64,000 nt of DNA from the NCBI RefSeq assembly GCF_003352085.1, contig NZ_CP025804.1:2728001-2792000 (forward strand), given 5' to 3'. Made by a program: the position numbers and the translations under genes. This stretch comes from Sulfitobacter sp. SK012. GTDB lineage: Bacteria > Pseudomonadota > Alphaproteobacteria > Rhodobacterales > Rhodobacteraceae. Positions within the stretch are counted from its first letter, which is position 1. Each line of letters starts with the position of its first letter. Shown here one piece after another: positions 36,778 to 45,019 of this stretch. Under the pieces are notes generated by a model, which ran no database searches, had not been told where the DNA came from, and worked only from the letters and a program-made list of their open reading frames with translations.

Positions 36778-36925
36778 TAACCGCACCAACAAAGAAGAAT
36801 CACCAACAGATTGTGGCAGAAATTTGTCCTGAACGTGACAGTACCGTGCGAGGTTGACTGATGCCGAACAGTAGCTGCAATAAGTTGAGATCGTTCAGAA
36901 ATTTGACCCTAAATAAATCATACAT
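36778..36925 (+). repeat. Repeat element, copy B (right part)
   Basis: One hundred forty-eight bases colinear with 47157-47304 with three or so changes and no indel. It starts at TAACCGCA. Together with copy A it rebuilds the whole element found at 46922-47304. Confidence 0.88.
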
Positions 36926-37097
36926 GTGCGGTAGGTATTTGTTTTAAATAATTAAATATTCAAGCAATTGGCCAGTTGAACCGCACAAGGCATACTCATT
37001 TCACGGCTTATTTAGGATTAACCACAGTGTACCTTAGAGCCCTCTAGACTGTACCTCGTCCCTTCAGTCAGGAGCTAGGCTCGAGATTAACTAGTTC
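36926..37097 (+). other. AT-rich region ahead of an orphan terminator
   Basis: This stretch has no reading frame with coding features but leads directly into a strong terminator. A small RNA from about 36960 to 37130 is possible. TTGAAC near 36975 with TATTTA about 40 bases on is not a convincing promoter. Confidence 0.3.
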
Positions 37098-37130
37098 GGG
37101 TTGCGCAGCACTATCTGCGCAACCCTTTTT
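37098..37130 (+). terminator. Strong Rho-independent terminator, no gene upstream
   Basis: Perfect 11-bp arms GGGTTGCGCAG (37098-37108) and CTGCGCAACCC (37115-37125), a six-base loop, then five T. It is one of the best terminators in the island, yet the nearest plus-strand gene ends at 36553. Confidence 0.85.
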
Positions 37131-37167
37131 AAACCAAAGCGACTTTATCGTCGTAGTGAAAGAATGA

Positions 37168-37326
37168 ATGATGACCCAATTTACCGCTGACAAAAGAAAA
37201 AATGAACTCGGTTCTATCGAGCTTGCTCCGATGCAAATTGACGAGCTGACAGCACGGAAATTTCAACTAAGTGCGACTCTTCTCCTCATAGTAACCACAA
37301 CTGGATTGGGACTGCTCGGACTATAG
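37168..37326 (+). CDS. Small protein with a C-terminal membrane helix
   Basis: A 52-residue frame from ATG 37168 (or 37171): a polar head (TQFTADKRKNELGSIELAPM) and a hydrophobic tail (LSATLLLIVTTTGLGLLGL) that would anchor it in the membrane. GAAAG lies about six bases upstream. It comes right after the terminator and converges with the ankyrin gene. The head-and-tail structure suggests a real small protein; the function is unknown. Confidence 0.45.
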   Translation: MMTQFTADKRKNELGSIELAPMQIDELTARKFQLSATLLLIVTTTGLGLLGL

Positions 37327-37357
37327 TCAGCTGAGGTGATGTTGGGCATACGCTCGT

Positions 37358-37909
37358 TCATTCGCCAGCCTCCAGTATCTTAAGTGCCTCAGTTCCCGCC
37401 AGGTTTGCGTTTTGTTGGCCAAAGTCGAAGCCAGTTTCCCTCATCTCGGTTTTGGCAGCAGCATCGGCCCCAGCCTCCAACAACGTTGTGACACTCTTTG
37501 CAGAACCGAATTTGGCAGCGCCGTGTAAAGGCGTCCAATCATTGGATGTTTTCGCATTTACTTCAGCCCCGGCATCAAGAAGCAGCTTGATATTCTCCAC
37601 GGTGCCAGTGGCTGCCACAAAGTGAAGCGGTGTGCGATTCCATTGGTCCTTGGCATTCACGTCAGCTCCCGCTGCAAGCAGTGCAGAGATCACCTCAGGC
37701 TTTGCGCCCGCAACCCAGTGCAGGGCCGTTTTCCCCACGTCATCCCGTGCATCCACATAGACGCCTTGGTCGATCAACTGCTGTACGCTTTCGGCAGTCG
37801 CTGACACGTAGAAATCAGCAACGCAAAGGTCCAAGCAGTCATCAGATGCTAGCACCGGTCCACCTGCAAAGACCAATGCTGACGCTATGATGCAAAGAGC
37901 ATTTTGCAT
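37358..37909 (-). CDS. Exported ankyrin-repeat protein
   Basis: A 183-residue protein with a signal peptide (LCIIASALVFAGGPVLASD) and about four ankyrin repeats (GKTALHWVAGAKPEVISALL, then AAGADVNAKDQWNRTPLHFV, then WTPLHGAAKFGSAKSVTTLL). Two Cys in the mature head (DDCLDLCVADF) could form a disulfide. It would be a periplasmic binding scaffold. A second exported ankyrin protein lies at 45020-45685. Confidence 0.88.
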   Translation of the reverse strand: MQNALCIIASALVFAGGPVLASDDCLDLCVADFYVSATAESVQQLIDQGVYVDARDDVGKTALHWVAGAKPEVISALLAAGADVNAKDQWNRTPLHFVAATGTVENIKLLLDAGAEVNAKTSNDWTPLHGAAKFGSAKSVTTLLEAGADAAAKTEMRETGFDFGQQNANLAGTEALKILEAGE

Positions 37910-38075
37910 AGCATTACCCCCAATTTAAATGCCGCATCATAACACACAAACTTTAAGGCGGACATGAAAGTAACGGAAGTCAGATGGGGCTGCAACGCGG
38001 CTACAAAAGTAGCCTTTCGTCGTCGGCGTAGCGACGTGTGAACAGGCCATGACCGAGTAGTGGGCAAGGGCGACC

Positions 38076-39743
38076 TTAAGTTTTTCTGATGAATTCTTCA
38101 GCGCCCGGTTTTAGCTCATCTGATAGCCAGTAAAAGTCCGGCGGCAGGACCGGTAGCTTAGTCGTGATCATGGGGTCTGAAGAAAGCCGACGCGCTGCGC
38201 TCAGGCAGACTTCGGCTTGCTCTGTCATTTGCAGTTTACTTAGTGCCAGCGCACGCATTTTCAGGTGCCCGGCTTCGTTGGGGCGCAAGTTCGAAGCTGC
38301 CGCCGCATCTCGCTCTGCACCTTCGAAATTACCGCCACAAAAACGCGCCACGCTGCGTTGGAAGAGCCTGTAAGGCTGGAGCGGGTCTTGAGCGCCGCGT
38401 TCAATTAGGCGAGAGTAAGCCGCGTCCGCAGCCGCAAAGTTAGACTCGCGCAGGCATATTTGACCTTCGAGTTCATAATTCTCGAGATAAGCAGGATTCA
38501 AATCACGACTATGCCGCAGATCTGCGCCCGCGCCGGTTACGTCATCCATCACAGTGAGCCGGAACATCGCTCTCGTCCAGAACACATAGTCGCTCTGCGG
38601 CGACTGGATGACAGCGGTGTTCAAATCATCTAAAAGGGCTGACTTCAAATCAGCCCTGATCTTTGCATAGCGTGCTCCATGCAACATTATCTGAGCCTCG
38701 GCACGCATGGCGAGAGAGACCCCATCTAAGGGGTTCAGCTCGACGGCGCGCTCCATCAGCGACAGCCCGTAACTCCAGCTTTCTGTCGTGACCTTGTAAT
38801 ACTCGTTTGCTGCTCTTGCCCTGAGCTCCGAAACGCTAAGCTCATCACTTGAGATTTCCGCCAGCCGATCACCATCAAATGCGTTGGTTTGTAACCGCAA
38901 ATCCCCTTCAGCCAGTTCCAGGACCTCGTCGCAAAACGCAAATATGTCGTCTGTTTCCGCCTCGTATGTTTGCGACCAGACAGGGCGAGCATCGGCTCGC
39001 AAGATCAGGGTCACGGTAAACCGCCCCTTGCCACCGGCGAGACGCAATCGTCCGCGCAGATCATAGGTGGCCTTGTCCGCAGTTTTGTTTTGGCCGTCAA
39101 AGACCATTACACCCTTTCGCCGCGAAATGCGCACGATCAACTGATCGTGCAGATCGCCAGCTAGCGAACCGGTTTCCGTATCAGCGGGTGCAAATTCGAC
39201 AGGCTGAACCACAATCGAAGGAACGTCGCCCCAATTGGGTTTTCCGCTAGGCGTTGATCGCCACTGATAGAGCCTCATTGGTTGAGAAATGTTCTTGAGG
39301 CTGAACGAACCCGCATCGCTGAGCGCCTTGCCCTTATCATCTGAAAGCTGGCGGAAAAGGTCCTCGGAGATCATTATTCCACCCGGCGGCGCTTCCGTCT
39401 GAATTCGCTGAACGATGTTGACGCCAGCACCATAAAAGTCATCGTCGTCTTGGACAATTTCACCAATATGGCACCCTATCCGAAGCTTGATCTCGCCATG
39501 GGAGTAGAGATTGGACTGAACCTGCATGGCGCTATCCAAGGCCGCATCAATAGAAGAAAAAGCGATGATCCAAGCATCGCCCATGCGTTTGAGTACTTCT
39601 CCTCCAAAATCTGAAACAACCGGCTCAAAGTATCGGTTTTTGAGTTCACGAACTGCTTCGATTGCAGCATTCTGATCGCGTTCCATCATCGCGGAGTATC
39701 CAACGATGTCGACAAACATCAGAATTTTTATTCGTGAACGCAT
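38076..39743 (-). CDS. Class III cyclase-domain protein with TolB-like and TPR regions
   Basis: A 555-residue protein. Residues about 5-170 are a class III adenylate/guanylate cyclase domain: LMFVDIVGYSAMM with the first metal-binding Asp, MGDAWIIAF with the second Asp, then YGAGVNIVQRI. The middle resembles a TolB/FlgO-like domain (VQPVEFAPADTETGSLAGDL, DLRGRLRLAGGKGRFTVTLI). The C-terminal half is TPR-like. There is no membrane segment. Whether it still makes a cyclic nucleotide is untested; the second nucleotide-binding residues are not evident to me. It shares its layout with the regulator at 32663-34198. Confidence 0.85.
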   Translation of the reverse strand: MRSRIKILMFVDIVGYSAMMERDQNAAIEAVRELKNRYFEPVVSDFGGEVLKRMGDAWIIAFSSIDAALDSAMQVQSNLYSHGEIKLRIGCHIGEIVQDDDDFYGAGVNIVQRIQTEAPPGGIMISEDLFRQLSDDKGKALSDAGSFSLKNISQPMRLYQWRSTPSGKPNWGDVPSIVVQPVEFAPADTETGSLAGDLHDQLIVRISRRKGVMVFDGQNKTADKATYDLRGRLRLAGGKGRFTVTLILRADARPVWSQTYEAETDDIFAFCDEVLELAEGDLRLQTNAFDGDRLAEISSDELSVSELRARAANEYYKVTTESWSYGLSLMERAVELNPLDGVSLAMRAEAQIMLHGARYAKIRADLKSALLDDLNTAVIQSPQSDYVFWTRAMFRLTVMDDVTGAGADLRHSRDLNPAYLENYELEGQICLRESNFAAADAAYSRLIERGAQDPLQPYRLFQRSVARFCGGNFEGAERDAAAASNLRPNEAGHLKMRALALSKLQMTEQAEVCLSAARRLSSDPMITTKLPVLPPDFYWLSDELKPGAEEFIRKT

Positions 39744-40328
39744 TGGTCACCTCCGCTTCACATCCTAGCGATGTTAGCAACTCCTACAAGAAAAGTTGGA
39801 AATACCACAAAACCATTGGTCCATAGTAAGTCTAGACGTCCCGAAAATTGGACGATTTTGGGGCTGAGAGCCACCTTGCGACGGTGCAGCAGGCCAAGCT
39901 TGAACCACGCTCCGCAAGCAGCCATTCCCAAACGCATATGCTCCAGCCATTTCAGCGGCCTGACCAGCTTCTCGGACATTCGAATTTTGGAAGCGGCCCA
40001 TAGACGAACGGAGACGGAACGACAGCACCAGATGTTAGATTGCGGAATTTTACTCCGCGACGGTCAGATTACCCAACCATTTCCATGGCCATTTTGTCTC
40101 CGGGATTCACATGGGAGGGCAAACCAACGACGCTACTATGTCGAAAGCTGCCATTTATAAAGCTATTCAGCCGTGAAACCTGGTTTCTTTCAGCGCCGTC
40201 GCATGATTGTTCAGAGCCCTCGGAATACGCCGCCTAGGTTTTTTCTAGGAGAATTTCTCTGTTTCGCGGTATTCTTGCCAGAAACCCTGATGTTGAACCG
40301 TCAGGAAAGCGACCTAGGGGGATACAAT
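39744..40328. other. Intergenic region, no gene seen
   Basis: About 585 bases between the divergent cyclase-domain and cytochrome genes. It includes short palindromic spacer-like pieces (near 39830-39870 and 39980-40020). An open frame runs into the cytochrome gene from 40173 but has no coding features before the ATG at 40329. Confidence 0.45.
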
Positions 40329-41162
40329 ATGCGTACATTTTTTGCGGCATTTTTGATGTCGACGGCTGCGTCCGTGGCGAATGCAGAACCGTCCGTCGAA
40401 CGAGGTGAATACCTTGTCAGAGGGCCAGCAGGTTGCGGCAATTGCCACACTCCACAAACGCCAAATGGACCGGACATGAGCAACGAGTTGGGTGGCTTTA
40501 TGGTCGAAAAAAATCCGGCATTTGAAGCTTGGGCGGTCAACATAACGCCAGGGGGGCGAGTTGCCGATTGGACGAATGACGAACTTGCTAGGGCGATCCG
40601 AGAAGGCATTCGCCCGGATGGCTCTTTGATCGGGCCGCCTATGCCGATGGCCCTTTATCGTGGGCTGTCCGACGATGACCTGTACTCGATTGTCGCTTTC
40701 CTGCGCACCGTCCCAGCCAGTCAGAATGAAACGCCGTTTTCCACATACAACATTCCGCTTCCACCCGCTTACGGACCACCGGTCGAAAGCGTTTCAGCAC
40801 CTGCTCGTGCGGTAACCGTCGAGTATGGTGAGTATCTTGCTGGTCCGGTGGCACATTGCATGGAATGCCATACACCAATGGGCGATCAAGGTCCGATGTT
40901 AGATACACATCTGGGTGCGGGAGGCTTTGAGTTTCACGGCCCGTGGGGCAAATCTGTATCCGCCAACCTGACCACACATGAAGATGGGCTCGCCAACTAC
41001 ACTGATGCAGAAATCTTGAAGATGATTACCCAAGGCGTCCGACCAGATGGTTCAAAAATGCTCCCTCCTATGGGGTATCATCACTACGCTGCAATGACGG
41101 AAAATGATCTAGATGCCGTCTTAGTATATTTGCGCCAACTACCAGCGCTCCCAGACGGTTAA
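40329..41162 (+). CDS. Dihaem cytochrome c, exported
   Basis: A 277-residue periplasmic cytochrome with a signal peptide (TFFAAFLMSTAASVANA) and two class I haem domains: CGNCH at about residue 36 and CMECH at about 177. The sixth-ligand Met candidates are in PPMPMALYRGLSDDDLYSIV and PPMGYHHYAAMTENDLDAVL. The duplicated pattern is like the cytochrome subunits of membrane alcohol or aldehyde dehydrogenases. No dehydrogenase gene is near, so the partner is unknown. ATG 40329 has AGGGGG seven bases upstream. Confidence 0.9.
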   Translation: MRTFFAAFLMSTAASVANAEPSVERGEYLVRGPAGCGNCHTPQTPNGPDMSNELGGFMVEKNPAFEAWAVNITPGGRVADWTNDELARAIREGIRPDGSLIGPPMPMALYRGLSDDDLYSIVAFLRTVPASQNETPFSTYNIPLPPAYGPPVESVSAPARAVTVEYGEYLAGPVAHCMECHTPMGDQGPMLDTHLGAGGFEFHGPWGKSVSANLTTHEDGLANYTDAEILKMITQGVRPDGSKMLPPMGYHHYAAMTENDLDAVLVYLRQLPALPDG

Positions 41163-41394
41163 TAAGCCTGTATGCTTAAGATTTGGCACGGCCAAGGCAC
41201 CGCAATGACAGCAATGTCAAATGAGTGTTAGCTCATGCACCGTGTAGAGAATGGCGGCGTTTTTCTTAATCCTTTTGTGGTGCCAGACAGGGCAGACGGC
41301 AAGGCTTTGTCGGAAACAGAAACGCGTCAATTCCCCTTACTCTAGGTCGACGCTCATAGCGCAGACTTCGAAACGAAAAATTGTTCCTGAAAGT

Positions 41395-41754
41395 CTATAC
41401 GCCGACAACTTCCGGACGAAGTGTATAAAAAATATAGAGCACTTCCGCTTTTTCTGCGTCGCCCACATTGGAGTTTGAAAGTGCCGCCATCAAGTCATCT
41501 ACGGCGGCCATGTATTCATTGTCTGAAATATTCATGTGCTTATGGGCACTCAACATGTCTTTTCCATCGTAGACTTGCGGCCCCCCAGATCCCATCGAAA
41601 AGAAATCGGCTGCCTTCTTTTTCATATTATCGGCATCGCTGCCAGCGAACCGAGCAGAGATAAGTGGGTTGGCCATATGATTGTCGACAAGGTCGGATGC
41701 GATTTTGGAAATTCCTGTGGTGCCGCCGAGACGGTCAAAGAGTGTCGCTGACAT
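41395..41754 (-). CDS. Truncated haemoglobin, group 1-like
   Basis: A 119-residue 2-over-2 haemoglobin (LFDRLGGTTGISKIASDLVD, then FFSMGSGGPQVYDGKDMLSA, then HKHMNISDNEYMAAVDDLMA). The proximal His is expected in HKHMNIS. Such proteins bind O2 or NO and often detoxify NO. Start ATG 41754 with AGGGA upstream. It converges with the dihaem cytochrome gene, and together with the HbpS-like protein it gives this part of the island a haem theme. Confidence 0.88.
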   Translation of the reverse strand: MSATLFDRLGGTTGISKIASDLVDNHMANPLISARFAGSDADNMKKKAADFFSMGSGGPQVYDGKDMLSAHKHMNISDNEYMAAVDDLMAALSNSNVGDAEKAEVLYIFYTLRPEVVGV

Positions 41755-42239
41755 CGGTTTTTCCCTTTTTTTGAGCCGGTGTTTGTAAATTGCCCATCGT
41801 CCTCTCAGCATCGGCTAAGAAATATGGCCTTGGCAAGGATTATGTTGCCCATTGGTCGGTGTGGTGGGATTTCTGAAACATCGCCCATCAGCCAAAATGC
41901 GAATTGATAAATTCGCCGGATGGCGGCTTTGTCCCGCACTGCGGTCGTTGATGTTCGACGCAGCGAACGTCTGTTGTCCGCCCTTATTGTCGAAATGTGC
42001 ATACCGCAGCATTAGTCACAAACGGCCCAGAGCGGACCTTGGTACTCAGCGCGGCGAATGACCGGTCAGAGCCCAAAGTTCCAAATGCTGCACGCTGCAT
42101 TAATGTCCGCTCCTTTGCCCCGATGAAATTGTGAAAGTGACGGGTCCTTTCGATACGAAATCTCAATCGAATTGTCATCGCGGCACAGCCCTTTAACCGT
42201 AGAAATACGGATTGGTGTTTGCGCCCGCACCTGCCATGA
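41755..42239. other. Intergenic region with a spacer-repeat module
   Basis: About 485 bases with no gene. The stretch 41960-42025 carries the module CCGCCCTTATTGTCGAAATG followed by TGCATACCGCAGCATTAGTC, which is also seen near 34350-34415 and 46880-46945. Confidence 0.55.
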
Positions 42240-43760
42240 ATGCAAATGGCTGTCTCATACTTAAAGAATTTCTGGCGATACGCATTGCTATGGGCGTTTG
42301 CCGTCATACTCGCGCTCAGCGGGGTAGCGTTTTTTGAACGGCAAAACTTGGTTCGTGAACTGACTGTCAAAAGTGCAACACTGCATCGCTTGGCCTCTCA
42401 GCGGGCTGATCAGCATGATGCGCATTTGACATCGTTGTCTGCGATTTTTGTGGCGGGTGGGGTGGAGCGGCAAGATTTATTGCTGGATGTCGCTGCAACG
42501 ATAACGCGCTTCTACCCACGCATTACGTCGGTAAATGTCGTCCCTTATGACCAATCCCAACCGGTGATAGAAACGCCGCCCGGTCTGTCGATACAGGCAA
42601 GGGAGCATGTTGTTGAGTTGGCGAGCCGCACAACCGGAGCGTTGCAAATAGGGCAAATGCCAGACCTGCCAGATCACTATCTGCTTGTGAAACGCACACC
42701 TAACTCTGACGCGGCGCAGCATGGTTTGGCGCTGGTGATCGACGCCCGCGCGCTGATTGCCACAGATGATCCGTTTTGGGACGCGCCATCGGCTTCTTTG
42801 CGTCTTTCCACACCGGACGGCCAAACGGCATTGGTGGGCCAGGTTTCATCGGGTGAGACCGGGTTTTCAAAACCGCTTGGCAGTGTATCTCAGCCTTTGG
42901 TGTTTGAGACCTCTTTGGCCATCGTACTGACTGACCTCTTGCCGGTCGGGAATGTGGTCTTTGTAATCGCACTGGTCACAGCGCTCTTTTTGCTGTCGGC
43001 CTTCGGCTTCAAACAACGCGCGCGCACCAAAGACGCTGAAAGCCGCGCAAAGTTCAGCGCGCAGGAAACGCGACTGGCCCATGCGTCACGCGTCAATGCA
43101 ATGGGTGAAATGGCCAGCGGGATGGCGCATGAACTGGCGCAACCGCTGACCGCCATCCTGAGCCAAGCACAGGCTGGTCGCCATTTAGCGCGGCGCGGTG
43201 ACGTTGAACGCCTCGGCACGGTTCTGGATGATACGGTGTCGCAGGCGCAGCGGGCGGCAAATATTCTAGATCGCCTAAGACGTTGGAGCAAACCGAGCCG
43301 GGCACCGTCCAAATCCTGCGAGGTACACGTTGCCGCCCAAAGTGTGCAAAACTTGTTGGCATCAGAGGCAAAGACAAAAGGTGCCATTATCACCCTGTCA
43401 TTGCACGATGATCCGCTTTTCATTGATGCGGATCCCGTCGAGTTAGAGCAGGTTGTGTTTAATCTGGTGCGCAACGCACTGGACGCTTCGGACGTGGCAC
43501 GGGTCACGATTAGCACGCATGTCGATGGCCCGTCAGTCATTCTGGATGTCAGCGATAGCGGGCCAGGGGTGCCTGAACACCTCAAGCCTCGCATCTTTGA
43601 GCCATTCGTTACGGACAAGCCGGATGGCACCGGTCTTGGCCTCGCACTTTGCCAAAGGCTGGTTGAGGAAATGGGCGGTGACATTGCGCTCTTGGACGAT
43701 ACTGCCCAGACAACTTTTCGGTTATCACTGCCGCTCTCAAACAACGCAGTCGCGCCATGA
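42240..43760 (+). CDS. Membrane sensor histidine kinase
   Basis: A 506-residue kinase: membrane helix near 13-30 (YALLWAFAVILALSGVAFF), a 200-residue periplasmic sensor, a second helix (about 236-256, VVFVIALVTALFLLSAFGF), then HisKA with the phospho-His in MAHELAQPLTAIL (about 292), and an ATPase with NLVRNALDA, DSGPGVP and GTGLGLALCQRLV. It ends overlapping the regulator gene by four bases (ATGA). The signal is not evident; the downstream HbpS-like protein hints at a haem or redox cue. Confidence 0.92.
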   Translation: MQMAVSYLKNFWRYALLWAFAVILALSGVAFFERQNLVRELTVKSATLHRLASQRADQHDAHLTSLSAIFVAGGVERQDLLLDVAATITRFYPRITSVNVVPYDQSQPVIETPPGLSIQAREHVVELASRTTGALQIGQMPDLPDHYLLVKRTPNSDAAQHGLALVIDARALIATDDPFWDAPSASLRLSTPDGQTALVGQVSSGETGFSKPLGSVSQPLVFETSLAIVLTDLLPVGNVVFVIALVTALFLLSAFGFKQRARTKDAESRAKFSAQETRLAHASRVNAMGEMASGMAHELAQPLTAILSQAQAGRHLARRGDVERLGTVLDDTVSQAQRAANILDRLRRWSKPSRAPSKSCEVHVAAQSVQNLLASEAKTKGAIITLSLHDDPLFIDADPVELEQVVFNLVRNALDASDVARVTISTHVDGPSVILDVSDSGPGVPEHLKPRIFEPFVTDKPDGTGLGLALCQRLVEEMGGDIALLDDTAQTTFRLSLPLSNNAVAP

Positions 43761-44362
43761 CCAATCACGTCTACCTCGTTGATGATGATGAGGCCGTCCG
43801 CAACGCCCTGAGCCTGCTGTTGGAAACTGTCGGGCTGAATGTGCGCAGCTTTGCGTCACCCGAGACATTCCTGATGCAAGCCGCAGATCTTACACCGGGG
43901 TGCCTGATCCTTGATATCAGGATGCCCGCGATTTCGGGTCTAAAACTACAAGAAAAACTGACCGATCAAGGCGTTTCATGGCCCACTGTTATTATCAGCG
44001 GACACGGCGATATCGAGGCGTGCAGGCGCGCGTTTCGCAATGGGGCAATTGATTTCCTCAGCAAACCTGTTGACGAACAAGACCTGATCGACGCGATCCA
44101 AAAGGGTCATGCAGAACTTGAAACACGCCGACAGGCTTCAGAGGAACGCGCAGAAGCGGTGGCGTTGGTGCGCCACCTGTCCGCACGCGAACAGCAAGTC
44201 TTGGAGATGATCGCGAAGGGTCTGACCACCAAGCAAATCGCCGATGCGCTCATCCTGTCGCCCCGCACGGTTGAAAGTCACCGCGCAGCAATTGCGACTA
44301 AAGCGGGCACGTCCTCGGCGGCGGAATTGACCCGTTATTGGCTGGATGCACAGGCAGAATAA
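43757..44362 (+). CDS. FixJ-like response regulator
   Basis: A 201-residue regulator with a receiver domain (YLVDDDEAVRNALSLLLETV; phospho-acceptor Asp in LILDIRMPAISG at about 53; Lys in FLSKPVDEQDL) and a LuxR-type helix-turn-helix (SAREQQVLEMIAKGLTTKQI, then ADALILSPRTVESHRAAI). Partner of the kinase gene it overlaps. Its targets are likely the two genes that follow. Confidence 0.93.
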   Translation: MTNHVYLVDDDEAVRNALSLLLETVGLNVRSFASPETFLMQAADLTPGCLILDIRMPAISGLKLQEKLTDQGVSWPTVIISGHGDIEACRRAFRNGAIDFLSKPVDEQDLIDAIQKGHAELETRRQASEERAEAVALVRHLSAREQQVLEMIAKGLTTKQIADALILSPRTVESHRAAIATKAGTSSAAELTRYWLDAQAE

Positions 44363-44480
44363 CGGGCAGAATGACACGCGGATCAGTAGAACTACGGACA
44401 CCTTTGCGGATGCTACGAATATCGCCGATCACAGCGGCGAATTAGAACCAGAGCATCAGTTCAACAAAAGGAAATACACA

Positions 44481-44963
44481 ATGATCCGTTCTATTGCTCT
44501 TGCTACAGCCCTGCTTACACCCATCGCAGCCTTCGCCCAAGACCTGCCTACAGCACCTTACCTGCCGCTGGATATAGCGACCACAGCCGCCCAAGCCGCA
44601 GTCGCTGCATGTTCTGCTGAAGGCCACAACGTCAGCGTCGCAATCGTTGCGCGCAGCGGTGAGACCAAAGTGCTTTTGCGCGCCGACAACGCGGGCCCGC
44701 ACACAGTGGGCTCCAGCAAAGGCAAAGCATTCACATCCGCCAGTATGGGCCGTGACACGGCAGGTCTTGCGGGCTTTATCGGCGGCAACCCTGAAAATGG
44801 CGGTCTGCGCGACATGGACAGCCGTCTGGTGATCCAAGCGGGTGGTCTACCGATCAAAATTGGTGGCGCATTGGTCGGTGGTATCGGTGTTGGTGGCGCA
44901 CCATCCGGCGCGATTGACGAGACATGCGCGCGAGCAGGTCTTGACGCAATCGGCGCTGAATAA
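44481..44963 (+). CDS. GlcG/HbpS-like exported haem-binding protein
   Basis: A 160-residue protein with a signal peptide (SIALATALLTPIAAFA) and a GlcG/HbpS domain (AQAAVAACSAEGHNVSVAIV, SSKGKAFTSASMGRDT, then GGLPIKIGGALVGGIGVGGA). In Streptomyces, HbpS binds haem and controls the sensor kinase SenS; whether it does so here is inference from the neighbourhood. ATG 44481 has AAAGGA upstream. It is 118 bases behind the regulator gene. Confidence 0.85.
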   Translation: MIRSIALATALLTPIAAFAQDLPTAPYLPLDIATTAAQAAVAACSAEGHNVSVAIVARSGETKVLLRADNAGPHTVGSSKGKAFTSASMGRDTAGLAGFIGGNPENGGLRDMDSRLVIQAGGLPIKIGGALVGGIGVGGAPSGAIDETCARAGLDAIGAE

Positions 44964-45019
44964 TCCAAACGCGGCCCTTCCCTTATTGGGGCGGGTCCCC
45001 CTCTTTGAAAGGTGTCACC

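Noticed and set aside
42890..43768. A 292-codon minus-strand frame
   Set aside because: Antisense to the histidine kinase, Ser/Arg/Ala rich, without any domain pattern.
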